Positions 52,101 to 59,911 of a stretch of 64,000 nucleotides of DNA are shown in pieces. This DNA is from Xenorhabdus griffiniae (GTDB taxonomy: Bacteria > Pseudomonadota > Gammaproteobacteria > Enterobacterales > Enterobacteriaceae). The notes beneath the pieces were generated by a model. It saw nothing but the letters and a program-made list of their open reading frames with translations, ran no database searches and had not been told where the DNA came from. The position numbers and the translations under genes were made by a program. The stretch is from contig NZ_CP147737.1 in NCBI RefSeq assembly GCF_037265215.1, forward strand, positions 1,644,001-1,708,000, read 5' to 3'. Position 1 is the first letter of the stretch; each line of letters opens with the position of its first letter.

Positions 52101-54252
52101 GGGGAAAAACTGGGGTATCAGTTTTGATAAGTTTAGCCGGCCGATTGCTGCGCGGGATGCAGAGATTGATATCGAATTGACCTATGATGCGGCCAGCCGC
52201 GTCAAACAGTGGACGGTTCACGACAAACAGCATGATAACACCATTACCACCACGCTCAGTTTTGATGAGTTTGGGCGAGAGACGGCACGTCAAATCCAGA
52301 CCGCCACGGATACGCTAACCCTAACGCAAACGTATACCATCAGGCACCAGATCGCCTCGCGCACCCTGTATTCACAGCAGGCCGGTCATCAGCTACGCCA
52401 GGAAACTTATACCTATGATCCTGCCCGCCAATGGTTGGTGGAGTATGATTGTACTGGTGTAGAATGCCCGCGGGATGCTTACGGCTTTAGCATTGCGCAT
52501 CAGAGTTTTACTTACGATCGTTTGGGGAATATCCAGACCTGTATCACTACCCTCGACGATGGAAAGCGTGATACGGCCACGTTTCTCTACACTAATCCGT
52601 CAGAACCCTGTCAGTTACACACCGTTACCCATACGCACCCGGGGTATCCGGCCACGATCACCCTGGCGTATGACGCCGCGGGCCGCCTGATACAGGATGA
52701 GGCGGGCCGTCATTTAACGTATGATGCCCTGGGCCGGCTGTCGGCTGTCCAGCTCAGTGACACCACCAGTGCGTATGGCTATGATGCGGCTAACCGGTTG
52801 GTGTTGCAGCGGGTAGGGCCAGACCAGACCCATGAACTTTATTATCAGGGGGCGACGCGCGTCACAGAAATTCTGCGTGAAAGCGGTGTGGCGACCCGCT
52901 TATTGCGGGCACAGGGGGAAGTGGTGGCGGCCATCACGGGCACTGATACGCATTTACTGGGCACGGATGGTCATAGTGTGCTGGTGAGCCATCAGAACGA
53001 GGGCAGCGAAACCCGCTATCGTTATTCACCTTATGGACAGCAGGCTGAGGCCGAGCGCCATCCGGATATTCCGGCTTATAATGGCGAACGCCTTGATCCG
53101 GCGGCGGACGCCTATCATCTGGGGAATGGGTATCGGGCGTATAATCCGGTGCTGATGCGTTTTAATGCCCCCGATAGCTGGAGTCCATTTGGTGCAGGGG
53201 GAGTGAACCCGTATGCCTACTGCCTTGGTGACCCCATCAATCGTATTGACCCGACGGGGCATATCAGCCTGGGCAGCTTGCTTGGGATTATTGGGGGTGC
53301 CGTTGGGCTGGTGATTGGTCTGGCGCTGGCTATCCCTACCGGTGGGGCCTCACTGGCGGGTGATGCCGCGATTCTTGCGGGGCTGCTCGCGGATGTGACT
53401 GGGATTGCCAGCGCCGCCACAGCAGACAGTAACCCTCGAGTCTCGGCTAGCCTTGGCTGGATCTCGCTGGGATTTGGGGTGCTCAGTTTGGGAGCCGGTG
53501 CCCTTGGCGGCCTTGCCAGCGGTTTGCGGCGGTTGAGCCAACGTCCGGCCGCGTTTAGTGAAGGGTTTGGTGTCAGGTTTAGCCACGGGGAACCAAGGCG
53601 AATGAACATGGCTCTTCCTGGAATTGGAAATAGTCAATTACGGGGGCGTATTAGTAGTGATTATGTACTCGCGTTCAGGCGTGCTATTAATGAAAATAGG
53701 ATTGTAGCAGTTGAAAATCCTATCGGAAGCAATACCCATACTATTGGGCTGGATACGCGTGGATTATCGTCTGCTAATGGCGAAATAGAATACTTGAGAA
53801 GAGCATTCTTTAGGCCAAGGGGAGATAGCTCCAGTATAGAAATTGTTGACAATATTGTCCCATTAGAAGATGGGACTCAATCTCCAATCCAGATTGGAAA
53901 TATAGATTTTGAAGTATTATATTTGCACTTCGTAGATGCCAACATACTAAATACTCGTAATATAGCTGATCCTGTTATTAGCACGGTCAATGCTCTTCGC
54001 TATATCGTAACTTCTCACGTAGTAGAATTATCAGAACTTAATGCTAATACCATCCAGCTGATGAGAACTATGTGGGGGAACGTTGGGCATTTTCATTTTA
54101 GTGTAAATGAGTGGCTGTACTATGCTATGCGAAATGCAGCTCCTAATCTAATTTTCACACCTAATATAGAGTCAGGTGATAATGCCTTTCAATTTTTTAA
54201 TCAGCATGTCATTCGAAATCTCAGGATAATATGGGGAGTCGATCAAATTTGA
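49174..54252 (+). CDS. RHS-repeat toxin-like protein with variable C-terminus
   Basis: A 1692-residue protein. It starts MQNDFFSQAHNFQSAAMGSV, then an N-terminal beta-rich part (to about 500), many YD repeats (for example YDYDDLGRISAHTRNANTRY, YDLWGRVLTVSHSDGT, about 590-1330), and the RHS-associated core YRYSPYGQQAE to NPYAYCLGDPINR, ending at DPTGH (Asp1359), the usual self-cleavage region. Then comes a hydrophobic stretch (about 1365-1445) and an AT-rich tail of about 215 residues from about 1475 that I do not recognise. Start follows GAGAGGCG. No signal peptide and no N-terminal PAAR or Vgr domain. The core is GC-rich and the tail and flanks AT-rich, so the tip was probably exchanged. No immunity-type gene follows, which fits an insecticidal role better than an antibacterial one, but this is inference. 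Confidence 0.9.
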   Translation: MQNDFFSQAHNFQSAAMGSVDPRTGLYTYAMLVARLTGNRHLGPTQTFSLAYNPLNTDNQGFGIGFSLGLTQYDSQQRLLSLSTGERYKVDEYTDQVYLKQYKQDVVRFEKDVAQNVYRVIHKSGTVEVLTGPDNAYPLKVPTQIFTPLGHSLTLDWKSDAGPDLYLTTVTDNTGQVLLTVHYEYGSYTRFTVWPGTAEAYDIQLLFENGYVSAVKKMTSAGQTLTWALGYDIECRFLNQVDAPTGLTERVNYHLDGHRFPEGAPLSALPYVTQHTQSPGHGPDIVRTYQYTAANFLGYGAKGHWYADEDYLYGVLNDYLYGSTEQWDNGTTQRHITRRYNQYHLLVSETTVQNGRQREHQTDYYAQVGRAFDDQPPQFQLPKTARISFNDTPDVEVIQTAFDEAGNPTVQIAPDGTRTDWVYYPAEGEAGACPASPHGFVRFVKSKTVTPGKASPAGTYEDAPIHRMVYRYTSLPALAGAPADYAVVCTYQGGYSAGQLLHESQSGYINDVNSPDHGRIQHIDETVYALSGEEQAAGKTWHSQQTFSYTLQGEALVKSGQWTGHDQLKLTTQRTQSQVSGKLWHEVDTQGCTAHYDYDDLGRISAHTRNANTRYAQRVQYAYAVEEEGAVTTTKTDVWGNQVRTRFDGQGHVYQQEILAKGQEDQGWRLVSEIERDSWGRVVAQTRYDWLPVENASDRAVPVAVRQRMEYDDWGNLQRIIQATGESIQHDYDPVTRTAKVTRQAEGLSFSQCTVEYDTRHQPVTVTLYDSQGNFHSQQQHYYDGLGRLRATVDPEGQKTEYTYDLWGRVLTVSHSDGTVIQKSYAPFTTGNLVAQIAVNETVLGTRCFDSLYRPLTTTCGGRTYRASYQGETPYPSQITDPRGQTVNYCYEPRLGNVPTHVDAGDIQKDFAFDSRTGVPTTASAAQQATRSLEYTAAGRLQQETCRFDDTGAGAARKANYTYSPAGQLTAYQDVTGKNWGISFDKFSRPIAARDAEIDIELTYDAASRVKQWTVHDKQHDNTITTTLSFDEFGRETARQIQTATDTLTLTQTYTIRHQIASRTLYSQQAGHQLRQETYTYDPARQWLVEYDCTGVECPRDAYGFSIAHQSFTYDRLGNIQTCITTLDDGKRDTATFLYTNPSEPCQLHTVTHTHPGYPATITLAYDAAGRLIQDEAGRHLTYDALGRLSAVQLSDTTSAYGYDAANRLVLQRVGPDQTHELYYQGATRVTEILRESGVATRLLRAQGEVVAAITGTDTHLLGTDGHSVLVSHQNEGSETRYRYSPYGQQAEAERHPDIPAYNGERLDPAADAYHLGNGYRAYNPVLMRFNAPDSWSPFGAGGVNPYAYCLGDPINRIDPTGHISLGSLLGIIGGAVGLVIGLALAIPTGGASLAGDAAILAGLLADVTGIASAATADSNPRVSASLGWISLGFGVLSLGAGALGGLASGLRRLSQRPAAFSEGFGVRFSHGEPRRMNMALPGIGNSQLRGRISSDYVLAFRRAINENRIVAVENPIGSNTHTIGLDTRGLSSANGEIEYLRRAFFRPRGDSSSIEIVDNIVPLEDGTQSPIQIGNIDFEVLYLHFVDANILNTRNIADPVISTVNALRYIVTSHVVELSELNANTIQLMRTMWGNVGHFHFSVNEWLYYAMRNAAPNLIFTPNIESGDNAFQFFNQHVIRNLRIIWGVDQI
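53600..54252 (+). other. AT-rich variable tip region of the RHS gene
   Basis: The base composition changes abruptly near 53600 from GC-rich core to AT-rich. The encoded tail (from about residue 1475) contains SSDYVLAFRRAINENRIVAV, a predicted helix-rich stretch NALRYIVTSHVVELSELNAN and WGNVGHFHFSVNEWLYYAMR. It holds several His, Asn, Trp and Arg but no motif I can assign. It is the probable effector domain. Confidence 0.6.
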
Positions 54253-54354
54253 TTATGAATATCTTCATTTTTTATTTTATAATATAAGAGCTAAATGAAA
54301 TTTAAATCACACAGTTTAATCTATTAATTAAAAGTAATTTGTCTGTTATATATA

Positions 54355-54459
54355 TATATGTATTAAACTTCAAGTTGCAATTTACAACGTTATATGAAAC
54401 CTGATCTCTCCCCGCTTTGCGGGGAGAGATTACACGCATCTTGAAGTGAGATTAGTATA
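54355..54459 (+). repeat. Type A inverted-repeat element, full-length copy 6
   Basis: TATATGTATTAAACTTCAAG to GTGAGATTAGTATA. The central stem ATCTCTCCCCGC pairs perfectly with GCGGGGAGAGAT across a three-base loop. Confidence 0.9.
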
Positions 54460-54483
54460 TATTTATTATTTGCTGGTGGTTAT

Positions 54484-54769
54484 GAAGATAAAATATATTT
54501 ATAGTATTGATGTTTAGAACTTGGGTTACATGCATGGATAATTCAGATGTAATAAAAAACTCTTTGCAACTACTGGAAAAACTGGATGGTTGGGTTATAT
54601 TGGTACTGTAAAGGTCATTGTGCAGGCATATTCATCATTTTCAATTGAGCGCTTTGAAAAAATATAAATATATTTACCATATTTTTCATATGGAGTTATT
54701 AATTAAGTATCAAGTGATTAAAAAATTAATATGATTGTTTTATTTATAAGTTAAATAATAACCTTTCAA
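54484..54769. repeat. Downstream copy of the direct repeat flanking the RHS module
   Basis: Same order and orientation as 47610-47969 (for example ATAATTCAG, CTTTGCAA, ACTGGAAAA, TTTTTCATAT, ATAAGTTAAATAATA). It has no type A insertion at TTTTTCATATGGAG, giving the empty-site reference. No gene start follows it. Confidence 0.8.
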
Positions 54770-54857
54770 TCTTTGTTCTGAGATTTGTTTTCATAAGTCA
54801 TAATGTTAATGACGGTGGTGACATTGAAAATGATTTGCCTAACTTAGTCTATATACT

Positions 54858-54952
54858 TGTTCATAATATTGAGAGTATCAAGTGTTATAGCTCCTTATCC
54901 CGCGCGGTGTATGGGATAAGGAGTACTCCCATCATTTTGAAATGCTATTTAG
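54858..54952 (-). repeat. Type B palindromic repeat, diverged copy 3
   Basis: Arms CATAATATTGAGAGTATCAA and ATCATTTTGAAATGCTATTT match copies 1 and 2, around a weaker palindrome CTCCTTATCCCGCGC ... ATGGGATAAGGAG. Confidence 0.8.
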
Positions 54953-54980
54953 AAGAATACTGATTAAAAAAATTCGCCTT

Positions 54981-55010
54981 ATGTACGCATTAAACTTCAG
55001 GTTGCAATTT
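54981..55010 (+). repeat. Truncated type A element
   Basis: ATGTACGCATTAAACTTCAG then GTTGCAATTT matches the first 30 bases of type A, then continues into unrelated T-rich sequence. It lies next to the type B copy 3, as in the two other A-B pairs. Confidence 0.75.
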
Positions 55011-55093
55011 TTTTTTGTTGGTGTCTTAACTTAAAACAGAGAAAAATAATTGAACCAGTGGACTAATAACCTAATCAGTTTTGGAGGTGGTGT

Positions 55094-55345
55094 ATGGGGA
55101 TTCTGTCATGGATTATCTTTGGCTTAATTGCAGGAATCCTTGCTAAATGGATTATGCCGGGAAATAACAGCAGTGGCATCATAATGACGATTATTCTGGG
55201 TATTGTGGGGGCTGTGGTTGGTGGATATATCAGTACGTTTCTTGGTATGGGAAAAGTGGACGGCTTTAATTTGGGGAGTTTCGTTATTGCCGTTATTGGC
55301 GCAATAATAGTCCTGTTTGTATACCATAAAATTTCTAATCAATAG
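55094..55345 (+). CDS. GlsB/YeaQ/YmgE family stress-response membrane protein
   Basis: An 83-residue protein with three hydrophobic segments of the transglycosylase-associated (YeaQ/YmgE) family: the start MGILSWIIFGLIAGILAKWI, the Gly-rich MTIILGIVGAVVGGYIS and the final FVIAVIGAIIVLFVYHKI. Function is unknown; family genes are often induced by stress. A strong ribosome binding site GGAGGTGG precedes the ATG. Confidence 0.92.
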   Translation: MGILSWIIFGLIAGILAKWIMPGNNSSGIIMTIILGIVGAVVGGYISTFLGMGKVDGFNLGSFVIAVIGAIIVLFVYHKISNQ

Positions 55346-55352
55346 TACAATG

Positions 55353-55377
55353 AAGGGCATGTTATTTTGATGCCCTT
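55353..55377. terminator. Terminator between glsB-like gene and sseA
   Basis: AAGGGCAT (55353-55360) and ATGCCCTT (55370-55377) form a perfect 8-bp stem followed by TGTTGT on the plus strand, serving convergent genes. Confidence 0.7.
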
Positions 55378-55389
55378 TGTTGTCATTAG

Positions 55390-56229
55390 CTATTTTTCTA
55401 ACGGAAGTGAATCATCAGCGCCCCATTCAGCCCAGGAGCCATCGTATAATCCTGTTTCCTCATGACCAATCATATTAAGCCCCAGAACTAAAACCGCGGC
55501 TGTCATACCAGAGCCACAACTGGTAATGATAGGTTGGCTTAAATCAATGCCCTGTTTGCGAAATATTGCTGCAATTTCTTCTTGTGGCTTATAGCATCCA
55601 TTATCGATCAGGGCTGTCCACGGAACATTTTTAGCGCCGGGCAGGTGCCCCATCCTCAGACCTGGACGGGGTTCCGGCACTTTTGCCTGAAAACGCTCTT
55701 CTGCTCTGGCATCAACAAATTGAACCCCTACATCGTTACGGAGAGCATCAAGGATCTGCGCCTGAGAACAGACTTTTTCAGGGGTAAACTGGATATTGAA
55801 AACTTCGGGAGAGCGAATAACTTTACCGGATTCGGTGGGATAACCGGCTTGCTGCCAGCCTTGTAAGCCCCCTTCAAGAATACGGATATGCTGGGCTCCA
55901 AAAATTTTGAATGTCCACCATGCCCGTGGGGCGGAAAACATATTGCCTTGATCGTAAATTACCACCAGATGATTTTCACTGATGCCCATTTTGCTAACAG
56001 CCTGACGGAAAGTTTCCGGCGCCGGCAACATGTGAGGCAGGTTGGTTTGTAGATTAGCGACCTTATCCAGATCAAAAAATTGTGCGCCCGGAATGTGTTT
56101 CTCTAACCAAAGTTGGTGATAGTTGATAGATTGGGTAGGCATTGGGGCACTGGCATCAACGATAACGATATTCTCATCATAAAGATGTTCGTTTAACCAT
56201 TGTGGACTGACAAAATATTCATTTTTCAT
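55390..56229 (-). CDS. sseA: 3-mercaptopyruvate sulfurtransferase
   Basis: A 279-residue protein with two rhodanese domains. The active-site loop of the second domain is SCGSGMTA, with the Ser/Gly pattern typical of 3-mercaptopyruvate (not thiosulphate) enzymes; the first domain has FSAPRAWW. It transfers sulphur from 3-mercaptopyruvate to acceptors such as cyanide or thiols. The start at 56229 has AGGAAG at the right distance; the frame start at 56241 contains that site and is less likely. Confidence 0.94.
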   Translation of the reverse strand: MKNEYFVSPQWLNEHLYDENIVIVDASAPMPTQSINYHQLWLEKHIPGAQFFDLDKVANLQTNLPHMLPAPETFRQAVSKMGISENHLVVIYDQGNMFSAPRAWWTFKIFGAQHIRILEGGLQGWQQAGYPTESGKVIRSPEVFNIQFTPEKVCSQAQILDALRNDVGVQFVDARAEERFQAKVPEPRPGLRMGHLPGAKNVPWTALIDNGCYKPQEEIAAIFRKQGIDLSQPIITSCGSGMTAAVLVLGLNMIGHEETGLYDGSWAEWGADDSLPLEK

Positions 56230-56268
56230 GAGCTTCCTCATCTGGTGTTACGATACAAGCCAACGTAT

Positions 56269-56424
56269 TTATTGTTGCCCTGTTGGAGTATTTTCCTGCT
56301 GAGTCTGTTGTGGCGCTTCTGTTGGTGTGGTTGAGCGGGTGTATATATTCATCCCTGCCAGAAGGTTCCCACCAATTGAGCCGATGGAAAATAATATGAT
56401 GATAATGAGCAGGATTTTTTTCAT
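56269..56424 (-). CDS. Small membrane-anchored hypothetical protein
   Basis: A 51-residue protein, MKKILLIIIILFSIGSIGGN at the N-terminus, then a short polar tail rich in Thr, Gln and Pro (RSTTPTEAPQQTQQENTPTG). The hydrophobic segment looks like a signal anchor; there is no lipobox Cys. The start at 56424 is preferred to the upstream one because that would run into a type A repeat. It may be co-transcribed with sseA (about 40 bases away). Function unknown. Confidence 0.6.
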   Translation of the reverse strand: MKKILLIIIILFSIGSIGGNLLAGMNIYTRSTTPTEAPQQTQQENTPTGQQ

Positions 56425-56802
56425 CTCTGTATCCAATAAGGTTTTTAATAAAGAGTTATACGCATTCAACTTCAAGTTGCAATTTACAACACGCTATGAA
56501 ACCTGATTTCTCTCCCGCTTCGCGGGAAGAAATTACACGTATCTTGAAGTTAGATTGGTATATAACGGCTATAAAAATCCAAAAGTATATCGGCTTCTAC
56601 ATTTCAGACAAGCGATAACCGGTTTTCTTACATTGACAATAAAAAGACTGGAAACCGCTTCGCAGGAATGATCATATAAAGCTGCTTTGAGATCAGTTCC
56701 ATGGGAAAATTATTTCTTACCAAATTGCGCTTATGCGTTTGAACAGTAAAGACAGAAGTATGATGAAAAAAATATCCCCCCCATTTTTAAGCAGTAAAAC
56801 TC
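56425..56802. other. Region between the small protein and dinG
   Basis: About 380 bases between divergent genes, holding a full type A repeat (56457-56562) and then AT-rich promoter sequence. I looked for a LexA box before dinG and saw no clear CTGT-N8-ACAG site. Confidence 0.5.
56457..56562 (+). repeat. Type A inverted-repeat element, full-length copy 8
   Basis: TATACGCATTCAACTTCAAG to TTAGATTGGTATA, with a near-perfect central hairpin of CCCGC / GCGGG flanked by CTCT / AAGA (around 56507-56532). Confidence 0.9.
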
Positions 56803-58914
56803 ATGGCTCTTTCTAATTCAGTAAAAAGTCAGATTAGTCAGTGGTATAAATCATTATCTACCCATATTGATGGTTTTATTCCACGTGCTCCGCAACGTCA
56901 AATGATCGCCGAAGTTGCAAAGACATTGGCAAATGAAGAAGGGCGGCATTTGGTGATAGAAGCGCCAACAGGAGTAGGAAAAACGTTATCATATCTGCTC
57001 CCAGGGATTGCCATCAGCCGGGCAGAACAGAAGCCATTGGTAGTCAGTACAGCCAATGTTGCCTTACAAGATCAAATTTATAGCAAGGATTTGCCACTGC
57101 TGCGTAAAATTATTCCTGACCTGAAATTTACGGGCGCTTTTGGTCGGGCGCGTTATGTCTGCCCGCGCAATCTGGAGGCCATTTGTGCCGCAGAAGGAGA
57201 GCAGATTGACTTGATGTTTCTAGTCGAAGATCAGACTGAAATTGCGAACAGTGAAGAGCGGGAACTGTGCCGCCGACTGCGCAGTGATTATACGATGTTT
57301 GTCTGGGATGGCTTACGTGATCATCATAAACTGGCACTGGCGGATCCATTGTGGGCAAAAATCAGTACGGATAAGGTGAACTGCCTGGCACGCAATTGCC
57401 AGTTTTACCACCGTTGCCCATTTTTTCTTGCGCGCAGGGAAATTGAAGATGTAGATGTTATCGTTGCCAATCACTCTTTGGTTATGGCGGCGTTGGAAAG
57501 CGAATCGGTTTTACCGGATGCAAAAAATCTGTTGTTAGTTTTGGATGAAGGACACCATATTCCCGAAGTGGCAAGGGATGCGCTGGAAGTTGAAGGAGAA
57601 ATCACCTTATTCCAGCTTCATGGGCAATTAGATACCTTTGTCCGCCATGTAGAACAATACCTGGTTCAATTCCGGCCGGCAAAACCGCCTGCTTTGGCCA
57701 ATATCCCTCGATTACAGAACCATTGTGCAACAATCCGTGAATACTTTAAGGAATTGGCGGAGATAACACAGGCGCTCTTGCCTGAGCGTGGTGAAGCGGA
57801 AGAATATCTGTTCGAACTGGGAAAGTTACCGGCTAGTTTGCTGTTATGCTGCCAGCAATTATTTAAACTCACTGATGGATTACGTAGTTTAGCAGAAGCG
57901 ATTTTGAATGATTTAAGTGATCAGACGGCCAAACAAGATATCGTCCGCTTGCATCGGGCTATTTTGCAAATCAGCCGAACATTGGGTTATTTTGAGAATA
58001 TGACAAAACTGTGGCGTTTGGCGTCACAAGAAGAGTCTTCCCATGCGCCAATATCCAAATGGTTAACGCGACGCAATGAGAAAAACCAATCGCACCTTTA
58101 TTTTCATTGTGCTGGAATTCGGGTTAGCGAACAATTAACCCAAATACTATGGCGTACCATTCCCCATGTTGTAGTGACATCGGCCACGTTGTGTTCACTG
58201 AATAGCTTTTCCCGCATTCAGGAGCTTACCGGATTACACGAAAATTATGGTGATCGTTTTATTAGCTTGTCATCACCTTTTGAACATGTACGACAAGGGC
58301 GTTTGGTTATACCGCAAATGACACAGGAACCGACCATTCAGAATGAAATGCAGCATCTTGAGGAAATGTCGCGTTATTTCCGCTCTCAAGTGATAGCAGG
58401 AAAACATCGGGGAATGTTGGTACTTTTTAGCAGTCAACGAGCAATGGAAGGGTTCCTCACTTTTGTTACAGACCTGCGGTTGATGTTATTAGTACAAGGT
58501 GATCAGCCTCGTTATCGATTGGTAGAAACACATTGCAAGCGTATTGATGAAGGACAAGTTAGCGTTTTGGTTGGGTTACAGTCATTTGCAGAAGGGCTGG
58601 ATCTAAAAGGTGATTATCTTTCACAAGTCCATATCCATAAAATCGCATTTCCTCCCGTAACTAATCCGGTGATAATTACTGAAAGCGCATGGCTGAAATC
58701 TTTAAAACGTTATCCATTTGAAGTACAGAGTTTACCCAGCGCTTCCTTTAATTTGATCCAACAAGTGGGGAGGCTCATCCGTAGCCATGAGTGTTATGGT
58801 GATGTGGTCATTTATGACACTCGGTTATTTACCAAACGTTATGGTTCACGTTTATTGAATTCTTTGCCGGTATTTCCCATTGAACGGCCGAAGGTGCCAG
58901 CGGAAAAGGAATAA
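56803..58914 (+). CDS. dinG: ATP-dependent DNA helicase DinG
   Basis: A 703-residue XPD-like superfamily 2 helicase that unwinds DNA at replication-transcription conflicts and R-loops. Motif I is APTGVGKTLSYLLPG (about 51-65), and the iron-sulphur cysteines lie in YVCPRNL and CLARNCQFYHRCPF. The DEAH-like box is LDEGHHIPE; the C-terminal helicase motifs include LVGLQSFAEGLDLKGD and LIQQVGRLIRSHE. Slightly shorter than the E. coli protein because the C-terminal basic tail is missing. Located alone between convergent and divergent small genes. Confidence 0.96.
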   Translation: MALSNSVKSQISQWYKSLSTHIDGFIPRAPQRQMIAEVAKTLANEEGRHLVIEAPTGVGKTLSYLLPGIAISRAEQKPLVVSTANVALQDQIYSKDLPLLRKIIPDLKFTGAFGRARYVCPRNLEAICAAEGEQIDLMFLVEDQTEIANSEERELCRRLRSDYTMFVWDGLRDHHKLALADPLWAKISTDKVNCLARNCQFYHRCPFFLARREIEDVDVIVANHSLVMAALESESVLPDAKNLLLVLDEGHHIPEVARDALEVEGEITLFQLHGQLDTFVRHVEQYLVQFRPAKPPALANIPRLQNHCATIREYFKELAEITQALLPERGEAEEYLFELGKLPASLLLCCQQLFKLTDGLRSLAEAILNDLSDQTAKQDIVRLHRAILQISRTLGYFENMTKLWRLASQEESSHAPISKWLTRRNEKNQSHLYFHCAGIRVSEQLTQILWRTIPHVVVTSATLCSLNSFSRIQELTGLHENYGDRFISLSSPFEHVRQGRLVIPQMTQEPTIQNEMQHLEEMSRYFRSQVIAGKHRGMLVLFSSQRAMEGFLTFVTDLRLMLLVQGDQPRYRLVETHCKRIDEGQVSVLVGLQSFAEGLDLKGDYLSQVHIHKIAFPPVTNPVIITESAWLKSLKRYPFEVQSLPSASFNLIQQVGRLIRSHECYGDVVIYDTRLFTKRYGSRLLNSLPVFPIERPKVPAEKE

Positions 58915-59311
58915 ATAACTCAAGGATGGGTTATTTATTCAATTGCGCTGTATCAATATTCTAACTTGATGTAGACCTTGCCTGTGGCGCAGGCGATATC
59001 CATTATCAAGACAAAATTGCGCCTACTGTGGGATAAAAAAACGACAAAAATCATCGACATTACAGAAGATTTCAACTAAGTTGTCCATGGCCCGTTCCTC
59101 CCCAGAGCTGTTTGGTGTGTACCAAAACTTTGCTCCAGGAACAGGCTTCTCGTCGATTTTTTACCCAAAATTTGGGTTGGTTACTCTGCGCACACGTTGC
59201 TATGAGCTCGGTATTACACTCGGGAAAATCGCATAGCCCGATGAAATAGCCAAAGTCATGTTGTTTCTGGCCTCTAATCAAGCAAACCATATATAAGGAA
59301 AGAGATATAAT
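58915..59311. other. dinG-cupin region with degraded sequence
   Basis: About 400 bases. The later part contains a short piece of a short-chain dehydrogenase with in-frame stops (below). The first part (58915-59080) is AT-rich without any recognisable feature except a possible weak dinG terminator. Confidence 0.5.
59204..59296 (+). pseudogene. Remnant of a short-chain dehydrogenase/reductase C-terminus
   Basis: Reading from about 59204, the frame encodes YELGITLGKIA, a stop, then PDEIAKVMLFLASNQANHI and a second stop. This is the usual SDR C-terminal pattern (G-R/K-I-x-x-P-E-E-I-A-x-x-V-x-F-L-A-S), so it is a degraded tail of an SDR gene. The upstream part of the gene is no longer visible. 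It sits just before the cupin gene. Confidence 0.7.
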
Positions 59312-59653
59312 ATGAACCATATTGCCGCATTGAGAAAAGTTAATAACTTAAAACAAGAATTTGATTTAATAGAAGAAATCTGGTCACCTAAGGTGATAGC
59401 TCAAACAAACGAATATAAGATAATCATATTGCTCGCTGAGGGTGATTTTATATGGCATACACATGAAGATGAAGACAAGGTGTTTATGGTTATTGAAGGT
59501 GAACTTCGTATAGATTTTAAAAATGATCACGTAATAATAAAGCAAGGTGAGTTTTTTGTGGTACCTAAAGGGGAAGAAAGTAAGCCTTCATCCAAGGAAT
59601 TAACCAAGCTGCTATTAATAGAACCATATATAGTCGCGAATTCAGGTCAATAG
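59312..59653 (+). CDS. Cupin-domain protein
   Basis: A 113-residue single-domain cupin. The first cupin motif is GDFIWHTHEDEDKVFMVIEG with His49 and His51, but the usual metal-binding Glu is Lys56, and in the second motif (VPKGEESKP) the usual His is Ser90. Only two of four ligands are kept, so metal binding may be lost or altered. The ATG at 59312 follows GGAAAGAGATATAAT. Function unknown; other cupins of this size act on small polar substrates. It lies beside an SDR remnant, which may have been its partner. Confidence 0.8.
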   Translation: MNHIAALRKVNNLKQEFDLIEEIWSPKVIAQTNEYKIIILLAEGDFIWHTHEDEDKVFMVIEGELRIDFKNDHVIIKQGEFFVVPKGEESKPSSKELTKLLLIEPYIVANSGQ

Positions 59654-59911
59654 ATTATTAATAAAAATTGTCAGATCGTGAATTCAGATAATATGTGTTA
59701 CACGTGATTCGAGGTGGAGACAGGGGAGGCGACTGATTAGCTCCCCCTGCTCCTACCACCTACAAGTTGGCGCAGGAATTTGTAATACCCGTCACTATTG
59801 AAGATATCAGTACCCTAATAATGACGGGGATATCGCCAAAACTAAAAAAACCGGGCTTGAACTTACAACTTATTGAAATTATTGTTTAACAAAGCTGAAG
59901 CTATATCGTAT
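59654..59911. other. Gap between cupin and peptide gene, with two long hairpins
   Basis: About 260 bases with two inverted repeats: AGGTGG...CCACCT enclosing CAGGGGAG / CTCCCCCTG (59712-59761), and CCCGTCA ... TGACGGG (59788-59828). No gene seen. The sequence after the first hairpin is unlike the flanking AT-rich DNA. Confidence 0.5.

Larger units (their letters stand above)
54253..55093. other. AT-rich region after the RHS gene, with repeats but no gene
   Basis: 840 bases. It contains a full type A element, the second copy of the flanking direct repeat (54484-54769), a diverged type B element (54858-54952) and a truncated type A element (54981-55010). No open frame of credible composition was found, so there is no visible immunity gene. 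The last part holds the glsB promoter and the ribosome binding site GGAGGTGG. Confidence 0.65.

Noticed and set aside
53026..53637. Overlapping minus-strand frames inside the RHS core end.
   Set aside because: They arise from GC-rich codon use of the RHS gene on the other strand.
54253..55093. Search for an immunity gene after the RHS gene.
   Set aside because: No open frame of sensible length or composition; the region is repeats and AT-rich DNA.
56425..56802. LexA box before dinG.
   Set aside because: No site close to CTGT-N8-ACAG was visible, unlike before uvrB; a weak site cannot be excluded by eye.
59072..59320. Open frame of 82 codons on the minus strand before the cupin gene.
   Set aside because: The plus strand here encodes the recognisable tail of an SDR with stops; the minus frame has no similarity or good ribosome binding site.
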